A stretch of 64,000 nucleotides of DNA from Setaria digitata (Eukaryota > Nematoda > Chromadorea > Rhabditida > Setariidae), in the NCBI GenBank assembly GCA_003640385.1, contig RCAB01000016.1, forward strand, positions 62,001-126,000, read 5' to 3'. A model generated the notes under the pieces. It searched no databases and had not been told where the DNA came from. It worked only from the letters and a program-made list of their open reading frames with translations. Shown here piece after piece: positions 39,068-50,853 of this stretch. A program made the translations under genes and the position numbers. The stretch's first letter is position 1. Each line of letters opens with the position of its first letter.

Positions 39068-42000
39068 GTGATGTTGATGATGACGATGATGATGAAGATG
39101 ATGATGGTGGTGATGATGATAATGATGATGATGGTGATGATGATGACGATGATTGAGGTGATGACTGTGATAAAGGTGATGAAGATGATGGTGCTGATAA
39201 TGATAATGATGTTTGTACAGCAACTGCACTAGCTGTTGCAAATCGCTGCTGTCGTTTCGAACGTCGTGGTAGTGATTTTTTAAGCATTAAATCACTATTT
39301 GGAAAGACCGCATATGCTTTTCTTCGTCCATTATACAATCGACTTCGAGATGATGATGATGGTGGTGGTGGTGGTGGTGGTGTAAGTGGTGGCGTAGTTT
39401 CCGGTAAAGGTGGTGGTACGTTATTGAGAATACGCTTCAAATTTGGTGGTTCACGTTTGATCGATGTTAAATTGGGTAACTTGGAAATTGTCGATGAGAT
39501 GACATTTTCTATCAATTCATTTTTGCAATTCTGTTGATGAGTAATTTTAGATGGATCATTGGGATTGAGATGTTGTGATGTTGTTATTAGTGTTACTCGA
39601 GATGATGCTGCCGTTGGTATCCGTGAAATTTGTACAACTTTGGTAACTGAACGTGGTAATAAATTGCCAACAACAGGTATTTTGCTTGGTGATATGGTGC
39701 ATTGTTGAACACTTTGGTGACAAGAATCTGCTTGTAAAATATCATTTTCTTTTCTTTTTTCTTCCAATTTCATTCCATCCCAATTCCAATTTTCATTATT
39801 CTTCCGTTTTGCTATCTCTTCTGTTTCTTGCTTTTTCTGATCTTGTGCCAGTACCTGCTGATTCTGTATATCATCATCACTCATCGAATCACATCCAGAA
39901 TCGACTGAATTAAGTGATTTCGGTGAAAGCTCATCGGTACGCTCATTCATTCGACTTGGTGGTCGTGGTATTTCCAAATATTCATCACTTTCACTATCTT
40001 CCGAAATAGTTGTTAGTGTCGGAACATGCCGTTTCATCCGGATGCGATCCTTGGCTATATCAATCATCTTCCGCAATTCATATACAAACTGAATGGCTAG
40101 CACTGGTGGATTAGCCATCAATTCAGGTTCGAAAAAATCTAAAACGATTATCTTATAAATGATTCCATCGATCAAGCTTGAAAGTTTTAACGATTAATTT
40201 GTTTCAGAACTGCAATGTTACATTTTCACTTCAGTATATTATCATTGTCATTTTAATGTTTGAAAATCTTATTACTTCAGCCTCATCTCTCCTATGTTTT
40301 AAGCAAATGGAAATGAAATTAGAATAAAAAGATTTGGACTGATGAAAATTAGATTCAATGAGGACCATTCGTCCATCTGTAATAATGACACTTCAGCGAT
40401 ACATAGTAAGCAATTGAAATTTCTCATTAAAAAGTTTTAAATGTTAAAATTCAACTTTCGTTGCTGAAATGAATTTGACCAATATTACAAGCCGGAAATA
40501 ATTTACCGGCACTGAAATAAAGTTTCCTCTTTTGCATTCCAACATTTGCCGGACATTGATCTGTTTCATTTTCAAATGATGGATGCCTTTCGATGTTTGC
40601 TTTTATTGACGCTAACTGTTCCTGCATATGTACCTGCAAATATATTTCTAATAATTTTACTTCATTAATTTACAGTTATTGTCAATAATTATTGTTTGCT
40701 TAAATTCTCATTTTTGAAATTTGATTTTATCAAAAGCAAAAAATGTTCAAAAACTGACTCAAAACAAATAAGAAATACTACATGAAAATGTAAAATAAAA
40801 TTTCTAACATTTATTTATTTTTTCTACCATACTTTATAAAAATATTTTGCTGTGGTAAGCAATCATAAAATTGATATATGAAACAAATAATTATTTCTGA
40901 CAATTTTAATTATTCTTCATTAAACGATACTACAACTTATTTTTCTTATCATTATTACTGATAACAAAGTGGGGAAAAAAAAAACAAAAGACAAACTTGT
41001 TGCTGCTTCATATGATAAAGAAATTGCACTTGCATCGCTGAAATAAGTTTGCTTTTTTCATTTTTCCAACATACTTTCCACAGTGCAATTCCGCCAAATA
41101 GTGTTATACCAAGAAGTGTTGCAAGTAGCACACAGATAATTAATTCAACTCGATTCCATTGCATATCATTTAATCGATAAGCCAAATTAGTATTTACTAA
41201 AACAATAGTTAATAATTGCTTGAAAATTTTAATTATATTTCTTTTTCAAATTCAATTACAGGAAAATTTTTACCATGTATGCCTGCAATCCGGAATGCAA
41301 TACAGTATAAATCAGAATCGGCCTTATTACAGGATATTTTTAATTGCACAATACTACCTTCTATTCTTTTAGCATCTGTTTCGCTTCCTTTCCACTAAAA
41401 GATTTTCAAGTGAAATAACAAAAGATTTCAAAATATTGGAAAATCCAATAATATTTTAACATCAAAAATAAATGGAACTAAAAAAAAAAATGCTCTAATT
41501 TCTATAACAAATCTTTCGAAATGTTTGATTCTTTTATTCTTATGATGAAATAAAATATTAGATTGATTTAAAACCTGATATAATTATCATTCTTCAGCAA
41601 AAATTAAACAAATTCTTGAAAATAAGCATGTATGGAAAAATTGGTTGATAATATTTAAAGAAAAAAAAAACTTCGCGAAATATCATAATGATGTTAATTG
41701 AATTTTTGTTATCATCTGTCAACTTAAACTGAAGGAGTTGTGAAGTGGAAAAAATCTTGGCATAACTTCATAAACATGCCAAAAAAAAGAAAAGTTTCCC
41801 AATATCCAAACTTGAAATTTAAATTTTTTTCTAAAAATAATCCTAAAGAATGATGAACAAATGAATATAATTGTACCAAGTGCATACAGTGAGGTAAATA
41901 GTGTAATTGTAGCTTTCCAATTTAAACAATTCACTATCATTACGTAATATCCAGAGATCGTCGGTTTGTATAAAAACATTACTTATAGAACATTTCAAAT

Positions 42001-43992
42001 CATCCTCAATTTTACCATTTCGTTTTATCACTTCTAAAATAAACTTTTCATAAAATTTAATTTAAATTTAATATTTTCACTTTCACTCAAAACATAATTT
42101 TTTTTTAATGGAATTCAAAAAAGAGAAAATTAATATGTTCTGAGAAAAAATAAAAAAGAAATTACCATTCCAAAGAATTATATGTGTGGGTGCAAAAATA
42201 CTATTTGTTGCTGGTATACTAAAAGTTGGCAGCCATCGTTTAGTGTGATCATTAATGAGTTGAAATGGTATTTGTTGTCGACATTCATCTGAAATTTTAA
42301 ATGAAATAATGGAAGAAATAATTTTGGATTTTATTGACACAAATGATTTCAAAATATTTATGAATTTTGCAATAACTAAAAGAGTACTTCTTATTTGATT
42401 TATCTTATTTTTAGTCTAATTATTCCGAATTATAATTATGAATGAAATCGTTTTTTTTTTGCCTTTATTATTATTATTGAAATATTTAATATTTAAATAA
42501 TTTTAAATTCAAAAGCTTCCACTATTTTATCATCCTTATATTGTTTATTATTTTCTTAACATTTTCATTTTTTACAGAAAGGTTTCGATCTTTCAAAATA
42601 ATTTGTTACAGGGGGAAAAAATGCCAGAGTCTAGACTTATATGATATCATTTAGTTTACCAGCTGTTTTTAGGCGATTAGTCCTAGATATTCATGTATAT
42701 TTGAATACTATCATTTGATATTTTTATTTTTAAAATGAAACTAAATGTATTGTGAACGAATGCACTAGACTAATTATTCATTCAGTATAAAGAAAGAATA
42801 TGCTAATTCATTTCATAAACTGAAGATAAAGTAGAATTTTGTGTAATGAAAATGAGAAGAAAAAGTGGCAAACTGAGGACACTTCACTTCTTTTTCTTTT
42901 TTTTTTTTAAATCGTTCTAAATTTGATAATGTTTTTATTAATCAATAAAGATATACGGTTAAGTATACCGCTAATTAGGTACAAGATGATACGATTAAAA
43001 TCTAGTTAGTGAATATGGACGAGCATATTTGAGTGGTTATATTTAGCGCATTTCTAGTTAGATTTTTAAAAAAATACGTCAGATGAAGCTGTTCAATTAA
43101 TGATTTACTTCAACAGATGATGATAATGACCTGATGAAATATTTGAGACCTCTGTGAAGGTTAAATTTTGAAAAGTGGTTATGCTTTGAAAATAACCTAA
43201 ATAATTCACTGGAATTTGAATGAATGGGATCGTTTTAATTAATGAATAAACAGATCATTTTTTTTAGTGGAAAAGTTGATAATATATAGATGGTTTTAGA
43301 GTAAACTATTCTGTAACAGATTATATCATCTGTCCTGATTATTTATAGTAAAGAACGTTCAAACTAATATTTGTAACCGAGGATATCATCAAGGGTAATC
43401 GATTTCTGCTGCAACAAATAATTTCGAGAGTTTAAAATATTGTGTTTGCGGATGATGATTTGATTATTTATTTTCTGCGAATTCCGCTAATTTCCAGTGT
43501 ATCTAAGAGAGTTTTGAAATGATGGCAATTTGGGAAAGTTTCCAAAAATTGTTGGGAGTAACGGCAACAAATACGTAGAATCTGCAACGTATCAAACAAT
43601 AAAATGTAAAAAGGGTCATTGAATCATTGTAAAAATTAGGTTACGTAAAGTGTAAAGCAAAATTACAGAATTTTACCAAGTTTGCCGACACAGCTTCGGA
43701 TGGAAGGCAAGAATCCAGCAGAATCTGGTTTACACTGACATGAACACTGCTGTCTTGAAGTTGATCCAGAATCCTGATTAGGGACAATAAATGAATCAGG
43801 AATCGTTGAGCATGTTGTTACAGGTGATGAACATTTAGTGAAATATATGATATCAGGAGCATTCAAATGACGATGAACTGATATCCAGTCATTTTTGGGA
43901 TGATCCAACGGATGCGCATCTGTCCCGGGATATCTTCGACTCAGTATATTAACGATCAATAGATCTAGGAATAACGGTACAACAATAATCAT
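38925..43992 (-). CDS. Unrecognised type I membrane protein with long Ser-rich cytoplasmic tail
   Basis: Seven phase-consistent exons, 43992-43677, 42288-42166, 42033-41888, 41394-41274, 41196-40997, 40633-40456 and 40138-38925, encode 765 aa. The N-terminus (MIIVVPLFLDLLIVNILS) looks like a signal peptide. The ectodomain (to about residue 250) has a cysteine cluster CSCQCKPDSAGFLPSIRSC, further cysteines and NYT/NDS glycosylation sequons. One membrane span (VELIICVLLATLLGITLFGG) lies at about 253-278. The cytoplasmic part has a helical, Gln-rich juxtamembrane stretch, an acidic SEDSESDEYLEIPRPPSR motif, a proline run, and a Ser tract (about 660-755). A receptor or adhesion role is possible but is only inference. 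A trans-splice-like acceptor lies 7 nt before the ATG. I do not recognise the family. Confidence 0.82.
38955..39200. repeat. (GAT)n/(ATC)n trinucleotide tract inside coding sequence
   Basis: This is a long imperfect GAT repeat with GGT, GAC and AAT interruptions. On the minus strand it is read as TCA/TCC/TCG serine codons inside the last exon of the membrane-protein gene. The other frames give poly-His on the minus strand and poly-Met on the plus strand; they are shadows of the repeat. Confidence 0.9.
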
Positions 43993-43999
43993 CGACTAA

Positions 44000-44007
44000 C
44001 TGTAACA
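44000..44007 (-). promoter_or_regulatory. Predicted trans-splice acceptor of the membrane-protein gene
   Basis: On the minus strand ATTGTTACAG is followed by a seven-base leader and the ATG at 43992. This is typical nematode spliced-leader spacing. Confidence 0.5.
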
Positions 44008-44577
44008 ATTTAAGTTGCACCAACAATGTTAACCGTAGCAGCATGTACGAAATTCATAAGACGACGAGACAATCTCGCCCAAAAAGTTGTCCGTTGACTT
44101 GCCAATGAGAGCTCGTTATTCAGACGACAGCATCGGTGACGATAACCATGGCAATGATTTTCGGCGACTGCAATAGCGATGCACTGGCGACAGCGACGGT
44201 GACAGTCCTTCCTCAACTGCGATGGCGATTATGGTCATCAGGGCGACAACAGATTTTGCTCTTGGAAGAAAGTAGTAATCATCATTACACTCTCTCCATT
44301 CCTCTATATAATATAAATTTATAAAATTAAATATATACGATTATATAATTTACTTAATTACTGCAAATTGTCTATGCCATAAACATGAACCTACAAGAAA
44401 CATTCAAAGAATTAAGAAGTAAATATATTATATATATTAAATAAAATTTTTATATATAGAGGTATAAAAATATAACGCACGCTATATATTGTATGCAATA
44501 TATATTTTACTTACAGTATATTAATTACACATATATAAATTGAAAATTAGGTATATTTTACATATTATATGTATTAT

Positions 44578-44607
44578 TTATATATATATATATATATATA
44601 AATAATG

Positions 44608-44648
<41 letters not shown>
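44578..44648. repeat. (TA)n microsatellite
   Basis: Two TA runs are separated by a short AAATAATGCAA interruption and followed by a short GA run (44653-44663). Confidence 0.95.
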
Positions 44649-44650
<2 letters not shown>

Positions 44651-44693
44651 AGAGAGAGAGAGAAAGATAAGAATAGTTTTCTGCTACTTCAGT

Positions 44694-44888
44694 ATGTTCG
44701 GTGACAATAAAGACTATTTAAAGTTCTTGAAAATCGAGGAGGACATGGCGACAGTGTTGAATTCCCCTTGTGATAATGATAACGTTGGCGAAATGTTGTT
44801 CATTCTTATCCGCTGGCACAATTTTGTTGTAATAGACAGTGATATGCTCGAGTATCTTTACTATATCAGTTATGTTGAAAATCGATGA
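44694..44888 (+). CDS. Candidate small protein, 64 codons, unrecognised
   Basis: A single-exon ORF starts one base after TGCTACTTCAG, a good trans-splice acceptor. It encodes an acidic 64-residue peptide (MFGDNKDYLKFLKIEEDM at the start) and ends TGA. Base composition is less AT-rich than the flanks. The opposite strand is also open here for 86 codons (44978-44718), so the coding strand is uncertain and it may not be a gene at all. Confidence 0.25.
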   Translation: MFGDNKDYLKFLKIEEDMATVLNSPCDNDNVGEMLFILIRWHNFVVIDSDMLEYLYYISYVENR

Positions 44889-46029
44889 GGATACGCACTG
44901 TACCAAATGTTCCAATTTGAAAATAAACCGAATTTGAATTGTAATTTGTAAAGAAAAATAAAGAATAATTTTTGACAATTATTTATAATCTTATCAGTAG
45001 TAGTATTCCAGCAAGAGGTACAAGAGTTGTTGCACTCATTGATTATTATGGATTTAAGCAATTATGATCTCTTTGGAATAGATAGATGTATTTTACTATG
45101 TTAAATAAATTTATACATTTTTATCTGCGATTTCTTTTATCGGTACAGTTGTTTTCCAATAGTACTGGTACAATTAAACAACAATTTCAATCTTCGTTAA
45201 TTTCAAATTTACGATATGAGAAGATGCGCAGAGCATAAAACAGCAGTTACAGCGAACACCCCTGTAGGTTATGGCCTTGTAAGTTCAAAATTAAAAAAAA
45301 AGAAAAAATAAATGAATTCTTTGAATGAGCAAAAATTTCAGAGCCTAAAAAAAATATAATCATTTTCCTTCATAATCTATTTTTCAATAAAATTTCTCAT
45401 TCATGAGCTGGAAATTTTCTTTTTTTAGAAAATTTTAACTGAATTTTAAATTTGATCTTGATAAACTATCTATTCTTAATCGTTTCTTATTCATTTACAG
45501 ACTTAGCTTTCTAATATAGCACCAAATAGTACTGCACAAAATTTGACAAATAAAAAGTATCAGACTCCATCTCAAGCATATTTCACCAATTTTTCGAAAT
45601 AATTTCATAATTAATGGAGCAATGCTTTCAAGTGAAGTATACTTCACTGTACTTCAAGTTATAGCAATGAAATCAATTGTGTGATCTTTGAAAGTCATAA
45701 ACAAATATTTCTGCATGACAAAGTGTTCCGTTTTATTGAAAATATTTAAATGTTGAAAAAATGAAACGATCTAAAAGAGAAAATTTTTCCATAAAATGTG
45801 CAAATACAAGTCAAGTCATTTTATTAAAAGGAAAAAAAACATTATTGAAAAATAATTTAATTATATGAGATAAAAAACTTTTTTTTTCCTCATGCTCATA
45901 TTTAATTAAAATTCGAGAACTAATGAGCAAAAAACGGAAATGGATTATTTCTTGCTCATTTATTTTCTTATTTTTTTTTTTCTATGTGTTAAAAATAAAA
46001 AAAAATTATCTGTTTCATAATATCCCTAA

Positions 46030-46062
<33 letters not shown>

Positions 46063-46949
46063 ATGATTTTAAAGCTCATTAAAAGTAATGAAAACTGATC
46101 ATCATACTGATATTTTATAAATGATGAAGAATATTTTATCAGGAGACATTTCGCTTGTCATCATTTTGTAACATTATCATATTTTGTCATTTATCAACAA
46201 AATCGGTGTTTTGCAAGACAAAATAAGTAAAAAATATCATGGAAGAATTTATGCATATTTTATCCACATCAGAAATGTTCAGGTAATTTGTATTTACCTA
46301 AACTTAAGTCCCTGTAAAATTATGGTTCAACAAAACACTAAGTCGTGTGAAATTCAAAATTCACATTTCCAACAATTTGATAAAATGATTTGTAACGCAA
46401 CTGTTTCATTTCTCGGTATTTATTGATCTTGAACTAATTTTAAATCATTTCTTGACGATTTTTTTTTTCCTGACATCTTCAGTGATCCGATTTTTCACGA
46501 TTTTCACTATAAAACTTGCAAAACTAATTTTTTTATTTTATGTTATCTTCAAACTATTATGATTGTTGATACGTCATTTGATGCAATAACTTAAAAATTG
46601 CACTTTTTTTGACTGCCAAATAATGAGTGATATATTGATGAACAAAGGAAAAAAGTAGAACAGTATTGGAAATCGTACAGTGTAATCGGTAAATTGATAG
46701 AATTAAACATTTTTCATCCGATTATCAGTGCGTATCAGTGCGTATAGTGAATTGCACGACAGAGACAGAATTTTTGTTACATTCCAATCTTCTTTTTTTT
46801 TTTCTTACTGAAAATTAAAAGAAGCAAGAAATAAAAAAAAATATGAGACTAAAGAAAATCTTCACTAAGAAAGAATATTTTGAATAACTAAGAAAACATT
46901 TTCGGCTTCAATTTAGTAAAAGCACAAAATGATGAGAATGAATTTGAAG

Positions 46950-47270
46950 TTTTGAAATTTTGAGATTCAAATCCACCTCAAANTTCAAAGATTATTATTA
47001 TTTGTTTAATACATGTTGATTTCACTTTCAGTATGAGTGTTTCTGTTTAATATCGGCAGCACAATGCAAACTTGAAATATTAACTTTGAATTAATTACAC
47101 GTTTTTTTTTNTTTGAAATTTTGAGATTCAAATCCACCTCAAAGATTATTATTGTTTAATACATGTTGATTTCACTTTCAGTATGAGTGTTTCTGTTTAA
47201 TATCGGCAGCACAATGCAAACTTGAAATATTAACTTTGAATTAATTACACGTTTTTTTTTTCCTGGAAAA
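46950..47270. repeat. Tandem duplication of about 160 bp with embedded N bases
   Basis: The first copy, 46950-47110, and the second, 47112-47270, are almost identical. The second lacks about ten bases of the first near the ATT-rich part. Single N characters at 46983 and 47111 lie inside the first copy and exactly at the junction. Confidence 0.95.
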
Positions 47271-49052
47271 TTCTTTTTTTTTTTAATTTAAGCCAAAATT
47301 AAATAAATTCCAACCATTTCGCTAATACACTATGCTTATTAACATGCAACTGTCGAATTGGCAATAAACTGCAAAGCAACAAGTGAATTGAAATTTAATG
47401 AATCACAATTTCTCTTATAATTTTAAATACTCAGAAATGTACGCCGAAAGTACAGTGCTGCAAATAAGAAATATTTATAAATTTAAATATAGTTCTGCAT
47501 TTCAATAAGAATCATGGATCATCCTGGAAATAAAAATATGACCTGTTCAAATGGCTTATTACACTTTCCCTCTATGTAATCCTTCCGTCGAGGTTTCAAA
47601 TCAAAACTTCGTAATATTATATTCTATTTTCAGCAAGAACTTTAATCCAAAAATTCGTCCGCTATTTCTTAGTTGATCAATATTCTATCATGTGTTTCTG
47701 ACAAATGGATCTAATGCATTAATGAAATAGTTAATCTTTCACAAACTTTTACAATTTTTTTTTCTTTTTTTTCTTCATTAAGTATCGCTGAAGACCTTTA
47801 CATCATCTATCTGTTCCCGTTAAAGAGGTAACGTGGCATCTTTTATTTTGTAACATTTAATTTTCCCCTCCATACATGGTACTACTTAGTGCTGATTTAT
47901 TGTAGTAAAGGCAACAACCGAATTACAGTATGGAGACAATTTTAATGATTTTAAACAAGTAGTAACAAATTCATGGAAATATTGCTGGCTCCAGTGGTTT
48001 CGAACGAGTAGTAAGAAACTTTGTAAATACTGATGATTTAATTAACGGATGAAAGCGACAAAACAATTTAGCAGAATCTTTTTTCCTTTGGAATTGATAT
48101 AGAATGATACCGTACCTTCAGTGCATACCAAATAGCCAGCCATGATAATGCTCAGGTAATCCATAACTTATGACACTTTTTCTTCCGTTTTCTTTAACAA
48201 GACCCGAAAAGTTCCCGGTGCTCATACTTTGGAAAGCTCTACACATTTAAATGACAAATTATTACTACTCAGACGACCGGGATAGATCGAAAGTGGAAAT
48301 CAGAGGATGCCATTACTAACAGTTCTAAAACACTACAGCAAAGCACTGATACTCAAATGTCCTTCCAGAATTAATTGGATGATTGATACAAGTAAACAAG
48401 AACTGCGTAGCGATAACACAGCCTTGAACGCTGCAGTAGGTCAACAAATTCTCTCAGATGTTGAAGAAACGGGAAACAGCTGAACAAATTGAATTCATGT
48501 TCTTCCCTGGCATAATCAATCCACAAAACTCACCACCAATGCCATGACACACAGATGGAAGCAAATGTTTTCAAAACAAGTCAAAACCCATTCGACTTGC
48601 GATCGAAAATTTCGTGAACCAAACAAAACTTCGGAAAATAGCACAATCCCGAAGAATCCTGGGACATTTTACTAATTTAGCATCCATTTCGATTTTATCT
48701 ACTTGCGTTTGAGCTAGTTCCCAGCAACCAATGAATCACCGACCAGCTATAATCTGCTATGTATCAAGTTCCTGCTAACAATTCCGTTATTTCCAGTCCT
48801 ACCCTTACTTATTTAATCATCCTGGCTAGTATGCAAATCGCAGCAGATTACATTTTAACTATCTGTGTTAAAGAAGATGCACCAGCCAAAAAAAAAAAAA
48901 AAAGTTTCTCACAACCACACAGCAGAGTATCTACCTGTTATACTATGCACGCGACCAGTGTTATGGAAAACAACAGTATTTCTTTTTTCAGGTTATTTCT
49001 AATTGCTAATACTCCTTTTATGCACTGAATGAATGGGAGAATAACGTTATAT

Positions 49053-49058
49053 TTTATT
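49053..49058 (-). terminator. AATAAA polyadenylation signal of rpl-18
   Basis: On the minus strand AATAAA lies 47 nt after the rpl-18 stop codon, a normal position for a compact ribosomal-protein mRNA. Confidence 0.6.
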
Positions 49059-49104
49059 ACAACAAATATTGAATCCATGAAAAACGCTTTCAGGAACAAC
49101 AACT

Positions 49105-50807
49105 TTAGTTTCTATAACCACGAGACTTTCTACGTCCACGAGCCTGAAACATATCAACTATTCCACTCTGACAATGGAACTAGGAAGAAACGAGAACATT
49201 TTTACTCTTAAAAAAAATCAAAAGCCGTACAATGTTTACCCGATTTTAGCCCACTAACTGGTCCCTTAACCATTTTTAAATTGATAAATACTATTCAGAA
49301 AGAACTCACGCGTTCAAATTTTCGTCCTTTAGAACGGACAAGTGGTTTAGTATGGCTGTGAGGTACACCAGGTGCAGGTCCGAACCGTCTTTCAGCCAAG
49401 CGGTGTTTTCTTGGTCCTTGTAAAAGTACAGTGTTTTCTCCACGCGGTGCACGCAAAGCTAGCTGGTCAAAAGTAATGATTTCACCACCAGCTTTAATTA
49501 TTCGGGCACGGGCTCCTTGTGTCACATGAAGCGCAGCAACCTATAAATCTACTTAAATTTAATGACTACTTACAGGAAACTATTTGGAAATAGGCTCTCG
49601 CTATATTTCACACACTACGTGTAATATTTTACAACAACCATCTCTTGAAACAATACAAGTAATGATGCGCTATTTATGGAACGAACCGTAAGCTTTGGCA
49701 CTTCGAAAATTCGGTTGTCATCTGTGATCGTTCCAACCACTACTGCTATTTTCTTCATGTTATCACCTCTTTTCATGTAGCGTATCAAACGTGCAAGTGA
49801 CATCGGTGGACGATGGCGACGAGCCATCATCAGCCTTTTGGTTATGATACTGTTGAATTTTCTACCAGTCCGGCGAGCCAGATATTTATATAACTAAATT
49901 ATTGAAATTTTACCATTAAGACTATTCCATCATCGATGTTCATCTTTTAACGATGACAAAACTATATGATGGACACGACCCTGCGATGTTTTCGCTAAGG
50001 AGGCTGCCAAATTTAGCCGTCAGATTGCTCCATTACCACAGCCCATCTGCTAGTATTAGATACAACAAAACAGTAGAAATGAACCACTGATTTAGCATCT
50101 AAAATTGATCACAAACAGTACGGATAATGATGTCCAAAGGAATGAATAAGCAGGAAGATACTGCATATGTTTTCTCACTTATCAAAACCCTGTGCACAAA
50201 GTAGCAGCAGTAAGTTACGAGAAACACTACAACATACCTTAACCAAAACTCGAAGGTAGGGGTCTTCACTTCTGGGTGCCTTGCGCCTCACTTTACGGTC
50301 ATATTTGTGATTTATATCGATACCCTATAAACATAAATTACATTCATTATAAAAACCAAACCAACAATTACTCTTCTCGCCTAAACTATATACCACAGAA
50401 AGTCCATCGCCAGTATAACTAAACTGACAGCTGAAACCTTACGGCCATATTTATGATTTATATATTGATACCCTGCCGAATTATAACTTGGAACTCCGAA
50501 TAACTCAACACTACATTTCCACAAAATCTTTCCTCTCCCACTTTGCTGAAGTACTTAAGAATCATTTCCTACCAAATTCCTGGGCACCACATACCTATTC
50601 ATATCACTGGATTCCATTCACTGCTGTGGAGAGTGAGCGCCAAGTCCAAAAAAAAAAGACTTCGAAGACTTACTCCCACCATACTTACTTCTAACAGCTC
50701 AATGGTTAAGCAGTAGTGATTTAGCTACACAGTATATCTAACAAGCACTTATACATTTGGTGCTTAAGAAAAACAAATTTCTTAAAAAATCTAGTAAAAA
50801 TTACCAT
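49105..50807 (-). CDS. rpl-18: 60S ribosomal protein L18 (eL18)
   Basis: Exons 50807-50805 (ATG only), 50324-50238, 49893-49687, 49540-49310 and 49143-49105 encode 188 aa, the normal eL18 length. The family sequence is evident throughout: MGIDINHK at the start, [24 protein letters not shown], the near-invariant [14 protein letters not shown] and RSKGRKFER, then [12 protein letters not shown] at the end. eL18 is a structural protein of the large cytoplasmic ribosomal subunit. The first coding exon holds only the initiator codon before a GT donor, and the upstream part of that exon (50845-50808) is leader. A trans-splice acceptor (cttttctttcag on the minus strand in the plus-strand reading ctgaaag) precedes it. 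The gene is divergent from the ALY/REF gene to its right. Confidence 0.98.
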
Positions 50808-50845
50808 TTTATTGACTTCCTCTCCGCCCTCTGTGTGAACCTACT

Positions 50846-50853
50846 CTGAAAGA
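50846..50853 (-). promoter_or_regulatory. Predicted trans-splice acceptor of rpl-18
   Basis: On the minus strand TTCTTTCAG precedes a 38-nt leader ending in the ATG-only coding exon. This is a strong nematode acceptor consensus. Confidence 0.6.

Larger units (their letters stand above)
44008..49052. other. Spacer with GC-richer patch, microsatellites and a duplicated block
   Basis: From 44034 to about 44270 the sequence is distinctly GC-richer and open in several frames on both strands; it could be 5' exon or promoter of the membrane-protein gene. A TA microsatellite and a 64-codon ORF follow. Then come AT-rich DNA with no supported exon and the N-containing duplication at 46950-47270. The stretch 47.8-49.0 kb has balanced composition but no gene I can support. 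Confidence 0.5.

Noticed and set aside
38918..39241. Poly-His (minus) and poly-Met (plus) ORFs over the GAT repeat
   Set aside because: They are frame shadows of the trinucleotide repeat; the Ser frame belongs to a well-supported spliced gene.
46184..46426. 80-codon plus-strand ORF
   Set aside because: Begins without a start context or acceptor and shows no domain; expected by chance in AT-rich spacer of this length.
48759..49028. 89-codon plus-strand ORF near rpl-18
   Set aside because: No acceptor, no recognisable motif, overlaps an A homopolymer, and lies antisense in the downstream flank of rpl-18.
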